A stretch of DNA of 64,000 nucleotides from the NCBI GenBank assembly GCA_014359475.1, contig JACIZI010000007.1:62001-126000 (forward strand), read 5' to 3'. This document shows positions 1 to 7,498 of this stretch, one piece after another. Made by a program: the position numbers and the translations under genes. The notes below the pieces were generated by a model. The model made no database searches. It saw nothing but the letters and a program-made list of their open reading frames with translations, and had not been told where the DNA came from. Numbering within the stretch: position 1 is the stretch's first letter; each line of letters begins with the position of its first letter. Source of the DNA: Marinobacter sp. Lineage in GTDB: Bacteria > Pseudomonadota > Gammaproteobacteria > Pseudomonadales > Oleiphilaceae.

Positions 1-35
1 GATGGAAGCTCCAGCCCGAAGAAAAGTCGTGGCAT
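1..35 (-). CDS. thpR: 2'-5' RNA ligase / RNA 2',3'-cyclic phosphodiesterase, N-terminus only
   Basis: Reading leftward from an ATG at 35 gives MPRLFFGLELP and then leaves the window. This matches the very conserved first strand of the LigT/ThpR family (usually M-R-L-F-F-A-L-E-L-P), which hydrolyses 2',3'-cyclic phosphates on RNA in the cytosol. A weak AGAGGT lies about ten bases upstream. Only eleven residues are visible, so neither of the two HxTx catalytic motifs can be checked. An alternative frame starting at 174 on the same strand also runs open to the edge but resembles nothing I know. The stretch 36-283 between this gene and the lipoprotein holds no other gene I can support. Confidence 0.5.
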   Translation of the reverse strand, partial: MPRLFFGLELP

Positions 36-283
36 ACAGATGTACCTCTGAGACTGATTTTATCAAAGTGCACTGCGGCGGGCACATTTCCCCCATGCTG
101 CATCACCCGGAATTCGGACTTATGGATGCCCTGGCTCGCCCATGCCATTCCCAGTCGCCGGAGTGGTTCGTCCATGGGTTCAGGTTTATCAGTCCGTACC
201 TTCACGCTCCGATACGGAAAGAGGAAAGATGCATGCGCAAATGGGACCAGGCGACTTTTGAACGATCATTCCGATCCAGGGGG

Positions 284-742
284 CTAGTGGGTTCCGTAGG
301 TCGGATATACCGAAGGCGCAAGGGTGGGTTCACACCCTGCGACATTCCGGGCTTGTTTGTGAGGATGCAGGTACCAGCGTTTTCCTGCTTTGGTGAAGGT
401 GTCACTTGTCACCTCAAAGGTGGCTGTGGTTACCGTTGCCGGAATGGGGGTGCCGTCGGCATGGCGGTAGACGCAGCTGGTCTCGAGCCGGAGTGGCGTG
501 GAGATGGGGAGCGTGATAAAACCGTCCTCCCTGACCGACGGGGCCTGGCCATTGACGGACACGACTTTGAGACAGGGGCCGAAATGGATTTTACGGAGAT
601 CTTTTATGTACTCCTTCAAGCAATGTTGGGCGCTGAGGAGCACCGTGCCCGGGGCAATATCATCGCCTTCTGTTTCGGAGGGCAGCAACTGACAGCCGCT
701 CAGAATGAAAAGCGCCGAGAGGAAAGGCAGTAGGCGTGGCAT
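284..742 (-). CDS. small putative lipoprotein of unknown function
   Basis: A 152-residue protein with a clear type II signal peptide: positively charged start, hydrophobic stretch and the lipobox L-S-G-C with the lipidated Cys at about residue 17. A GGGAG ribosome site lies close upstream of the ATG at 742. The mature part is hydrophilic, contains four further cysteines (in HCL, GPCL, TSCVY and AGCEP contexts) that could form two disulfides in the periplasm, and has no domain I recognise. The residue after the lipidated Cys is Gln rather than Asp, which favours outer-membrane sorting by the usual Lol rule. It lies on the same strand as its neighbours but is separated by short gaps, so operon membership is unclear. 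A long open frame on the opposite strand over the same bases looks like a shadow. Confidence 0.6.
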   Translation of the reverse strand: MPRLLPFLSALFILSGCQLLPSETEGDDIAPGTVLLSAQHCLKEYIKDLRKIHFGPCLKVVSVNGQAPSVREDGFITLPISTPLRLETSCVYRHADGTPIPATVTTATFEVTSDTFTKAGKRWYLHPHKQARNVAGCEPTLAPSVYPTYGTH

Positions 743-787
743 GATGGTCTCCCTGCAGTGCTTCTCTCCGGAAACGTCCGGGGACCC

Positions 788-1006
788 TTACTCGAAGGTC
801 CTGGGCCGCAGGACGTCGGGTTTCAGGAAAGGCTTGTCGCCGGTGTTGTCGTGATCGCCCAGTAACTTTCCGTTGACTACTGTTCCATAATTCGTGTGCT
901 TGTGGAAGTTAAAGTATTTCTCACGGGTCTCTTTCACATCAGCGGTATAACGCCGATCCTGAGTACCTTTCTGGGAGTTGATGTAGTTGGCAACCAGACG
1001 GGACAC
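788..1006 (-). pseudogene. C-terminal remnant of a thiosulfate dehydrogenase (TsdA-type diheme cytochrome c)
   Basis: The 72-residue frame aligns from end to end with the last 70 residues of the intact TsdA-like cytochrome at 15262-16284: both share the pattern NSQ-x-x-x-Q-D-x-R-Y, then V-K-E-T, then the tail K-L-L-G-D-H-D-N-T-G-D-K-P-F-L-K-P-D and L-R-P-R-(S/T)-F-E. Both CXXCH haem sites and the whole N-terminal 270 residues are missing. The homology stops exactly where the gamma-glutamyltransferase gene ends (stop codon at 1006-1008), so the break looks like a deletion or recombination that joined an old tsdA tail to this locus. The DNA has diverged well away from the 15.3-kb copy, so this is the tail of an older paralogue and not a fresh duplication. 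The GTG at 1006 is probably not used. Confidence 0.75.
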
Positions 1007-2592
1007 TAAAGCGCCGCGACCGAACCGTCGCTGCGGGGATCGGCCGCGCCTTCGAGTATGCCGTCGGGCCGTCTTACCAGTGCGCCGGCATGTCCCATGG
1101 TGTCGCTGAAGTCTTCATCCAGAACCTCCACCACATGACCGGCACTGCGAAGCTGATCCACCAGCGCCGGATCAAACCGGCGCTCGAGCTTGAGCGAGGT
1201 GGTCACATCGCCCCAGGTCCGTCCGAGTAGCCAGCGCGGCGCGGTTACCGCCTGCTGCAGAGGCTGATTGAAGAGGGCATAGCGGCTGAACACCATGGCC
1301 TGGGTCTGGGGCTGGCCTTCGCCGCCCATGGTGCCGTAACTCATGGTGCGACCGTCATCGAACAGGGCCATGGCCGGGTTCAGCGTGTGGAAAGGCTTGC
1401 GGCCGGGCTCCAGAGCCTGCAAGGAGCCCGGAGCCAGGGAGAAGCTGATGCCCCGGTTCTGCCAGTGGATCCCCGTGTCCCTGAGCACGACCCCGGAGCC
1501 AAACTCCCAGAAGATACTCTGGATAAAACTGACGGAACGACCGTCACTGTCCATGCAGCCCATCCAGATGGTATCGCCGGGCTGGGCCGGATCAGGCCAC
1601 GGCAACGCCCGTGCCGGATCAATCTCGCCAGCCAGCCTGGACAAAAGGTCGGCGGTCAGGAAGCTGACAGGAGCCTCGGGCACCCGATCGGGGTCGGTTA
1701 CGATCCGGTCACGGACCCGGAAGGCACGTTTGGTGGACTCCACCAGACCGTGAACATAATCAAAACTTTCGGCCCGGGATACGCCCAGACGCTCGAAAAT
1801 GCCCAGAATCATCAACGCCGCGAGGCCCTGTGTCGGCGGCGGCAGGTTGAAAATCCGTACGCCGGGTAACTGAACCTGAAGCGGATCCACTCGCATGGCC
1901 TGATAGCCCGCCAGATCGTTACGGGTCAGGGGACTGCCCAGACGGGACAGTTCCGCGCCAATGGCGGTCGCCAGTTCCCCGCGATAGAAATCGTCCAGCC
2001 CGGCCCGTGCCAGCTGTTCGAAGGTACCGGCAAGCGTCGTTTGCTTCAGCAGTGACCCGGTCACCGGGCTGCCACCGCCGGGCATGAAGGTCTCTGCGAA
2101 ACCGGGCACGGATTCCAGCTGCGAGCGCTTTTCTGCGGTCAGCCGCGACTGGCTCTCGGTGACCACAATACCGTCGCGGGCATGGGCTATGGCCGGCTCC
2201 AGCAAGCGGGATACGGGCAACGCCTTGCCCCAGGGTGCGGCTACCGACAGGGCCTGTTGCCAGCCGGCAATCGTGCCGGCGCTGGTCAGCGCAGCCAGCG
2301 GGCCGCGGGAGGGGATGGTTTTGTGACCCGCGTAAAAATCCAGGGTGGCCGCACCGGCCGCACGGCCGCAGGCGTCAATGGCCACCGGCTCCTTGCCGGG
2401 TTCGTGGATCAGCCAGAAGCCATCGCCACCGATGGAATTCATGTGGGGATAGACGGTGGCAATGTTTGCTGCTGCCGCTACCATGGCCTCAACAGCGTTG
2501 CCGCCTTCTTTGAGAATGTCCCGTCCTGCCTGAGCCGCCAGATGATGCGGGGCTACAAACAGGCCCTTGTTCGAGTAAACGGTTTTCAGCAT
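1006..2592 (-). CDS. gamma-glutamyltransferase family protein (Ntn hydrolase)
   Basis: A 528-residue member of the gamma-glutamyltransferase/acylase superfamily, which cleaves or transfers gamma-glutamyl or related amide groups after self-processing at an internal Thr. The N-terminal part shows the family pattern N-A-V-E-A-M-V-A-A-A and G-G-D-G-F-W. The probable nucleophile is the Thr of G-D-T-I-W near residue 340, followed by the subunit-type motif S-F-I-Q-S-I-F-W-E-F-G-S-G. The C-terminal Y-G-T-M-G-G-E-G-Q-P-Q-T-Q-A is also typical. No signal peptide is evident, so it is likely cytoplasmic, like YwrD-type relatives and unlike classical periplasmic GGT. AAGGAGAG precedes the ATG. It is the last intact gene of a minus-strand group with a TauE-type exporter and a TRAP transporter, suggesting uptake and hydrolysis of an amide or gamma-glutamyl compound. 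Confidence 0.85.
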   Translation of the reverse strand: MLKTVYSNKGLFVAPHHLAAQAGRDILKEGGNAVEAMVAAAANIATVYPHMNSIGGDGFWLIHEPGKEPVAIDACGRAAGAATLDFYAGHKTIPSRGPLAALTSAGTIAGWQQALSVAAPWGKALPVSRLLEPAIAHARDGIVVTESQSRLTAEKRSQLESVPGFAETFMPGGGSPVTGSLLKQTTLAGTFEQLARAGLDDFYRGELATAIGAELSRLGSPLTRNDLAGYQAMRVDPLQVQLPGVRIFNLPPPTQGLAALMILGIFERLGVSRAESFDYVHGLVESTKRAFRVRDRIVTDPDRVPEAPVSFLTADLLSRLAGEIDPARALPWPDPAQPGDTIWMGCMDSDGRSVSFIQSIFWEFGSGVVLRDTGIHWQNRGISFSLAPGSLQALEPGRKPFHTLNPAMALFDDGRTMSYGTMGGEGQPQTQAMVFSRYALFNQPLQQAVTAPRWLLGRTWGDVTTSLKLERRFDPALVDQLRSAGHVVEVLDEDFSDTMGHAGALVRRPDGILEGAADPRSDGSVAAL

Positions 2593-2654
2593 TTTTCATC
2601 TCTCCTTAATCCGGTGTTCCGTTTGCCAGACCCGCAAGGCCTGGCTGACCCCAC

Positions 2655-3491
2655 TCAGTAAATCAGGCCGTAAAACATACGGATCGAGGTGATCAACAGA
2701 AACAGTGCAAACAGTTGCCGCAGCCGCTTGGCATTAATGGCGTGTGCCAGACGGGCTCCCTTGGGCGCCATGAACATGGTGGCCGGGACAATCAGTGCCA
2801 GCCCGATGAGGTTAACGTAGCCCACGGATAACGGTGGTCGGTTTTCTACGCCCATGCCATTGATCAGAAAACCAATCGCACCGGGCAGGCTGATGACCAG
2901 GCCCAGTGCGGCACCAGTGCCCACCGCCCGGATCATTGGCGTTTTAAAGGCGCTGAGAACGGGCACACTGAGGGTACCGCCACCAATGCCCATCAGAGTG
3001 GAAATGCCGCCAATGAAAAATGCAATGATACCCGTGCCAATGGGGCCTGGCAGGCCGTCACGTATGCTGAAGCCATCTTTTTTAAACGCCATGTTCAGGG
3101 CCACCAGCAGAGCAATCGTGGCAAATACCGCGGTCAGTTCCACGCCACTGGCGTAGCCACTCAGAATCGCGCCAAGGATGACCCCCACAATGACGCCGGG
3201 AATCAGTTGCTTGAGCAACGCCGTATCCAGACTGCCTCGTTTGAAGTGGGATCGTGACGACATGATCGAAGTGGGGATGATGGTGGCCAGCGAAGTGCCC
3301 ACGGCCACATGCATGCGGACGGCCTCATCAATGCCCAGGAGAGTGAACAGGTGGTACAGCACAGGTACGATCACGATACCCCCGCCCACGCCGAGCAGGC
3401 CTGCCATTATGCCGGCAATGATGCCCGTTGTGACCAGCGACAGCGCCAGCGCCAGCAGCCAGCCGATGGAGTGGTCAGACAGTATAGCCAT
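2655..3491 (-). CDS. TauE/SafE-family membrane transporter (anion exporter family)
   Basis: A 278-residue inner-membrane protein with about eight hydrophobic segments and the two internal TauE repeats, seen as G-L-L-G-V-G-G-G near the N-terminus and L-M-G-I-G-G-G-T after the midpoint. Family members move sulfite, sulfoacetate or other small organosulfur and carboxylate anions. I place the start at the ATG at 3491, which has GAGGAC ten bases upstream; a TTG at 3506 would extend it by five residues. It sits between the TRAP permease and the gamma-glutamyltransferase-like gene on the same strand with short gaps, so it is probably cotranscribed and may export an anionic by-product such as a sulfur compound released by the hydrolase. 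The substrate is not evident from sequence. Confidence 0.85.
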   Translation of the reverse strand: MAILSDHSIGWLLALALSLVTTGIIAGIMAGLLGVGGGIVIVPVLYHLFTLLGIDEAVRMHVAVGTSLATIIPTSIMSSRSHFKRGSLDTALLKQLIPGVIVGVILGAILSGYASGVELTAVFATIALLVALNMAFKKDGFSIRDGLPGPIGTGIIAFFIGGISTLMGIGGGTLSVPVLSAFKTPMIRAVGTGAALGLVISLPGAIGFLINGMGVENRPPLSVGYVNLIGLALIVPATMFMAPKGARLAHAINAKRLRQLFALFLLITSIRMFYGLIY

Positions 3492-3513
3492 GATATAAGT
3501 CCTCAATTGGGGG

Positions 3514-4839
3514 CTACCAGCCGATGGCGTCCGGCAGCCAGGTGACCAGCAGCGGAAACTGGAAGATAACGATTAAAGCCAGCAACTGAAGCGACACAAA
3601 CGGTATCGCGCCAACATAGATATCGCGGGTCGTCACCCCCGGTGGCGTCACGCCCTTGAGGAAAAACAGGGCCCAGCCGAATGGCGGAGTCAGGAACGAC
3701 ATCTGCAGGTTCATGGCCACCATGATCGCGAGCCAGACCATGTCGGTGCCGTAGTTTATAAACACCGGCAGAAACATGGGAAGCGCAATGTAGGAAATTT
3801 CGATCCATTCCAGGAAAAACCCCAGCACAAACAGCAGGGCCATCAGGAACAGGACGGCACCGAATTCGCCGCCCGGCAGCATCTCGAACAGACTGTGAAC
3901 CATCTGTTCACCCCCCAGACCCCGGAACGACAGCGAGAAGGGCTGGGCACAGAGCAGGATGAAAAATACCATCGCCGAGATCACCAGTGTGCCGTGGAGG
4001 GTCTCCCGGATCAGCTTGCGATCCAGGCCCCGGGCAACCAGCGCGATCAGCAGCGCCCCGAGGGCACCCATGGAGGCCGCTTCGGTGGGCGCGGCGACAC
4101 CGCCGACAATCGAGCCAAGGACAGCAAAGACCAGCAACAGGGGCGGTGCTACATGCATGACCAGGTTTTTGGCCAGCTGTTTGCCACTGGTCTGCGCCCG
4201 TTCCTCAGCGGGGATGGCCGGGACCATGTTCGGTTTGAGCCAGCCCAGCAGCAGCATGTACATCATGTAAATGATAGCCAGCACCAGGCCCGGAATGAAC
4301 GCAGCCGCAAACAGGGTGCCCACGGATTTGCCGACAATGTCCGACAGCAGGATCAACACCAGGCTCGGGGGGATAATCTGCCCCAGGGTGCCGGATGCGC
4401 AAATGGTGCCGCAGGCAACACTGGGTGCATAGCCCCGCCGCAGCAGCGCCGGCAGTGTCAGCAGGCCGACGGTCACCACGGTGGCACCGACAATGCCGGT
4501 GGAGGCCCCCATCAGCACGCCGACCAGAATAATCGCCATACCCATGCCGCCGTTGAGACCACCCATGGCCTTGCCGATGGTTTCCAGCATGTCCTCGGCG
4601 ACTTTGGATTTCTCCAGTGTCACGCCCATGAACACGAACAGCGGAATCGCCAGCAGCGTGTAGTTGGTGACCACGCCATAAAGGCGGGCGGGCATCAGGT
4701 TGAACAGACTCGGTCCGAAGCCCAGGTAGCCCGCAACGAAGCCTGAGACTGCCAGGGAAATAGCCACCGGAATGCCCAGCAGCATCAGTCCCAGGAAGCC
4801 GCCAATCATACCCAGCACCAGCCACTCGTCACCGGTCAT
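3514..4839 (-). CDS. dctM: TRAP transporter large permease subunit (DctM)
   Basis: A 441-residue integral membrane protein with about twelve hydrophobic segments, the length and pattern of the DctM subunit of tripartite ATP-independent periplasmic transporters. It carries the sodium-driven transport path and works with the small subunit and the periplasmic binding protein encoded just upstream. Landmark stretches include G-A-S-T-G-I-V-G-A-T, G-Q-I-I-P-P-S-L-V-L and N-L-Q-M-S-F-L-T-P-P-F-G, all common in DctM. Its ATG overlaps the end of dctQ by four bases (4836-4839), so translation is coupled. Confidence 0.93.
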   Translation of the reverse strand: MTGDEWLVLGMIGGFLGLMLLGIPVAISLAVSGFVAGYLGFGPSLFNLMPARLYGVVTNYTLLAIPLFVFMGVTLEKSKVAEDMLETIGKAMGGLNGGMGMAIILVGVLMGASTGIVGATVVTVGLLTLPALLRRGYAPSVACGTICASGTLGQIIPPSLVLILLSDIVGKSVGTLFAAAFIPGLVLAIIYMMYMLLLGWLKPNMVPAIPAEERAQTSGKQLAKNLVMHVAPPLLLVFAVLGSIVGGVAAPTEAASMGALGALLIALVARGLDRKLIRETLHGTLVISAMVFFILLCAQPFSLSFRGLGGEQMVHSLFEMLPGGEFGAVLFLMALLFVLGFFLEWIEISYIALPMFLPVFINYGTDMVWLAIMVAMNLQMSFLTPPFGWALFFLKGVTPPGVTTRDIYVGAIPFVSLQLLALIVIFQFPLLVTWLPDAIGW

Positions 4840-5378
4840 GCATTGCCTGCCGTTGACTTGGTTTCTACTGTGGTTCGTGGTTTTTCGCGATGACGCAGCA
4901 GCTTTATGGAGTTCAGGCAGTCGGCAATGCCCTGCAGGGCCAGCAGGATGAACCCGAGGGGAAGGAATGCCTTGAGAAGGTACCGCATGGTCAGGCCACC
5001 CGGGTCCGGCGATCCCTCGCCCAGTTGATAGGACTGGGCGACATAATCCAGCGCCAGTCTGGTAATGATCAGGCCGATGGCGACCGTCAGCGCCGATGCC
5101 AGCAGATCGACTATCGCCTTGGTCCGGACACTGAAATGGTCATACAGAAAATCCACGCGCACATCGGCGCGATGCTTCATCGAGTAGGAGAGCCCCAGCA
5201 GAGCAATGGGCGAGATCAGATGCCATTCCAGCTCCTGCAGAGAGACCGGACCGATAGAAAACAGATAACGGAGAATGACATTGGTGGCAACCAGCAGAAC
5301 CAGGGCCAGCACGCAAACCCGTGCCAGCCCGCCCATCAGTTCCACCAACCATTCAATACGCTTGATCAACACGGTCAT
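4836..5378 (-). CDS. dctQ: TRAP transporter small permease subunit (DctQ)
   Basis: A 180-residue protein with four hydrophobic segments and the E-L-E-W-H-L motif characteristic of DctQ. It joins DctM to form the membrane complex of the TRAP transporter. The C-terminal tail after the fourth segment is basic and hydrophilic. The gene lies 18 bases after dctP and overlaps dctM by four bases, so the order P-Q-M is the standard operon arrangement. Confidence 0.92.
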   Translation of the reverse strand: MTVLIKRIEWLVELMGGLARVCVLALVLLVATNVILRYLFSIGPVSLQELEWHLISPIALLGLSYSMKHRADVRVDFLYDHFSVRTKAIVDLLASALTVAIGLIITRLALDYVAQSYQLGEGSPDPGGLTMRYLLKAFLPLGFILLALQGIADCLNSIKLLRHREKPRTTVETKSTAGNA

Positions 5379-5396
5379 GGCTAGTGCCCCGTCTGG

Positions 5397-6491
5397 TTAC
5401 AGTTTCAGGAACGGTTCTTCGCTCAGCGAAGCCCACTCCTCGTGCTTCTTGCGGAACGCCATGAACGAGTCATGCACCTTACGGGTCAGCGGATCGGCCG
5501 CGGCCATGGTTTCCAGGGTGTCGAAGGTGACCTCACGCAGTCGGTCAACAATGGGTGTGGGCAGTGGCTGCGCGATAACCCCTTCGTTCTCGACCAGGTC
5601 CTTCAGCGCATCGGAGTTCACCGACTCGGACCAGGACAGACTCTCGACCACACTCGCTTGCGCGGCGGCCTGAATGATCATCTGCAGGTCCTTGGGCAGG
5701 CTTTCCCATGTCTTCAGATTGATCAGCAGCTCGGTGACGTTTGTGGGTTCGTGCCAGCCGGTGGTGTAGTAGTACTTGGCGGCCTTGTGCAGACCCAGAC
5801 GACGATCCTGGTAGGGACCCACGAATTCGGCCGCATCGATAACGCCGCGTTCCAGCGCCGGGAAGATTTCGCCGCCCGGCAACAGGCGGACGGTGACCCC
5901 CAGCTGGCTGTAGACTTTGCCCGCCAGCCCCGGAATCCGCATTTTCAGACCGTCCAGGTCTTTCACGGTTTCCAGGGGTTTACGGAACCAGCCGGTCATT
6001 TGTACGCCGGTGTTGCCCATCGGGAAGGCAATCAGGCCGTGCTCTTTGTAGATCTCATGCCAGAGCTTCAGGCCATCGCCCTGATACAGCCAGGCGTTCA
6101 TGCCCTGGGTGTTCATGCCGAACGGCACCGTGGTGAAGTACTGGGCGGCCGGAATATTGCCGGCCCAGAAATAGGCGTTGGCGGCGTTCATCTCAACGGT
6201 GCCGGACGAGACCGCGTTGAAGCCCTCCAGGGCAGGGATCAGTTCGCCGGCGGCGAAGTGCTGAATGTTCAGCCGGCCACCGGACATCTCGCTAACCTTT
6301 TTGCAGAAGTCCATCGGCGAACCCGGGCCCTGCACGTAAAACGGCGCGCCGGGCGGATAGGCGTTGGTCATTTTCAGGTTGAAGGACTCTTTGGACACGG
6401 CGGCGCGGGCCATGCTGGAGGCGCCCAGGGTCAGGCCTGTCGCCGTGGATGCCAGCGCAGCGCCGAGGAACTTTCGACGGTCTATGCTCAT
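5397..6491 (-). CDS. dctP: TRAP transporter substrate-binding protein (DctP, TakP-like), Tat-exported
   Basis: A 364-residue periplasmic binding protein. It starts with a twin-arginine signal (D-R-R-K-F-L then a hydrophobic stretch and A-R-A-A cleavage region at about residue 30), so it is exported folded through Tat. The central M-R-I-P-G contains the Arg that in DctP proteins salt-bridges the substrate carboxylate, and the region F-V-G-P-Y-Q-D-R-R-L-G-L-H and Y-Y-T-T-G-W-H-E-P is close to the 2-oxo-acid/monocarboxylate TakP branch. A monocarboxylic or 2-oxo acid is therefore the likeliest ligand, but this is inference. It is the first gene of the dctPQM operon and has a 363-bp upstream region. 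Confidence 0.9.
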   Translation of the reverse strand: MSIDRRKFLGAALASTATGLTLGASSMARAAVSKESFNLKMTNAYPPGAPFYVQGPGSPMDFCKKVSEMSGGRLNIQHFAAGELIPALEGFNAVSSGTVEMNAANAYFWAGNIPAAQYFTTVPFGMNTQGMNAWLYQGDGLKLWHEIYKEHGLIAFPMGNTGVQMTGWFRKPLETVKDLDGLKMRIPGLAGKVYSQLGVTVRLLPGGEIFPALERGVIDAAEFVGPYQDRRLGLHKAAKYYYTTGWHEPTNVTELLINLKTWESLPKDLQMIIQAAAQASVVESLSWSESVNSDALKDLVENEGVIAQPLPTPIVDRLREVTFDTLETMAAADPLTRKVHDSFMAFRKKHEEWASLSEEPFLKL

Positions 6492-6854
6492 GGTTTGTAT
6501 CTCCTCAAAACCTGCGGATCATGATGGCCCTGGTGGCGCCATCGGTCTGATAGCCCTACGCAGTTGCCGTGCCAATGCCTAGAAATGAAAAATGTATTTG
6601 ATTTTCAGAGGCTTGATGTTGTTTGTTTTGAGAGGAGCGGGTTTGCAGGTTGCCTCGGGATGAGGCGCAAATGTGAGCCAAACGATTTACAAATGATTCG
6701 GCTGCTTATAAAACCGGCATTTTTGCAGCGGTTTGCCATCGAAAATGGGTACAAGTGAGACCGGAATCTGTCCGTCGGCTTCCATTTGTAAACCCTTGCC
6801 CCGTTTGTGTCCCTCCGCCCTGTTTTGGAGCGCGCTGACGGGGACTCTGCAGGT
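6492..6854 (-). promoter_or_regulatory. 363-bp intergenic region before the TRAP operon with a spaced inverted repeat
   Basis: No gene is supported here. It should carry the promoter of the minus-strand TRAP/TauE/GGT group. It contains TTTACAAATG at 6686-6695 and its exact reverse complement CATTTGTAAA at 6783-6792, about nine helical turns apart, plus a related TTTACAAAC at 6855-6863 overlapping the stop codon of the Lrp-type gene. Paired AT-rich sites spaced over about 100 bp are what Lrp/AsnC octamers often wrap, so these may be binding sites of the regulator encoded next door. The region is also noticeably richer in A and T than the flanking genes. Confidence 0.45.
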
Positions 6855-7343
6855 TTACAAACGTGCGCCGCCGCGCCGGTGTTTCACCCGCTTGAGCAGG
6901 GCACTGGACTCGACGGAGATGATATCGTCACGCTCGAACAGGCAGGTGCGGACGAACTCATTGAAGGTTTCGTAGCTGTCGGTGAGGGTATGGATGTGCA
7001 GGCTTTTCAGGTCGGTCATGATGTACAGGCTGACCACTTCCGGGCGGGCGGCGAGCTCCCGGGCCACCACCTCAATGTTCTGGGGCCTGGCCTTGACGTC
7101 CACGAAGGTCGAGATGATCTTGCCCAGCTTTTCCGGATTCACCACGACGGTGAATTGCTCGATAATGTCTTCTTCCACCAGTGCATTGACCCGGGTGCGG
7201 GCGTAGGCCCGGGAGACATTAAGCTGCCGGGCAATATCCGCATAGGACGTGCGACCGTCCTTGATCAGGATGTTGAGCAGAGCGCTGTCAGTCTTGTTCA
7301 TGGGGTGGTTATCCTGCGCCATGGGTGAGTGTACCTGAGACAT
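6855..7343 (-). CDS. Lrp/AsnC-family transcriptional regulator
   Basis: A cytoplasmic DNA-binding regulator of up to 162 residues. The N-terminal winged helix-turn-helix reads D-S-A-L-L-N-I-L-I-K-D-G-R then D-I-A-R-Q-L-N-V-S-R-A-Y-A-R-T-R-V, and the C-terminal half is the RAM ligand-binding/oligomerisation domain ending in a V-E-S-S-A-L-L-K-R pattern. Three in-frame starts exist (7343, 7322, 7301). The family normally begins just before the helix D-S-A-L-L, so M-N-K-T-D at 7301, with AGGATAA upstream, is quite possible. It is immediately upstream of and on the same strand as the dctPQM-TauE-GGT group, so it is the likely regulator of that group in response to an amino acid or amino-acid-like effector. 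Confidence 0.88.
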   Translation of the reverse strand: MSQVHSPMAQDNHPMNKTDSALLNILIKDGRTSYADIARQLNVSRAYARTRVNALVEEDIIEQFTVVVNPEKLGKIISTFVDVKARPQNIEVVARELAARPEVVSLYIMTDLKSLHIHTLTDSYETFNEFVRTCLFERDDIISVESSALLKRVKHRRGGARL

Positions 7344-7498
7344 AGCAACACCCGCGCCAGTTGGCCGGGCCGGGAAGGCCCGGTGCCGGGCATCGTCACC
7401 AGGATCAACCGCAAGAGCGTGACCGTGCCGGATGAGGATGGTGCGACGCAGTACACAGAGCTGAATTCATGAGCTCGACGCTCGCTACATACAGCGGC

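Noticed and set aside
2-733. Open plus-strand frame of 243 codons at the left edge.
   Set aside because: It lies opposite a lipoprotein gene with a clear lipobox and ribosome site, has no recognisable domain, and has an odd composition rich in Arg, Gly and Cys.
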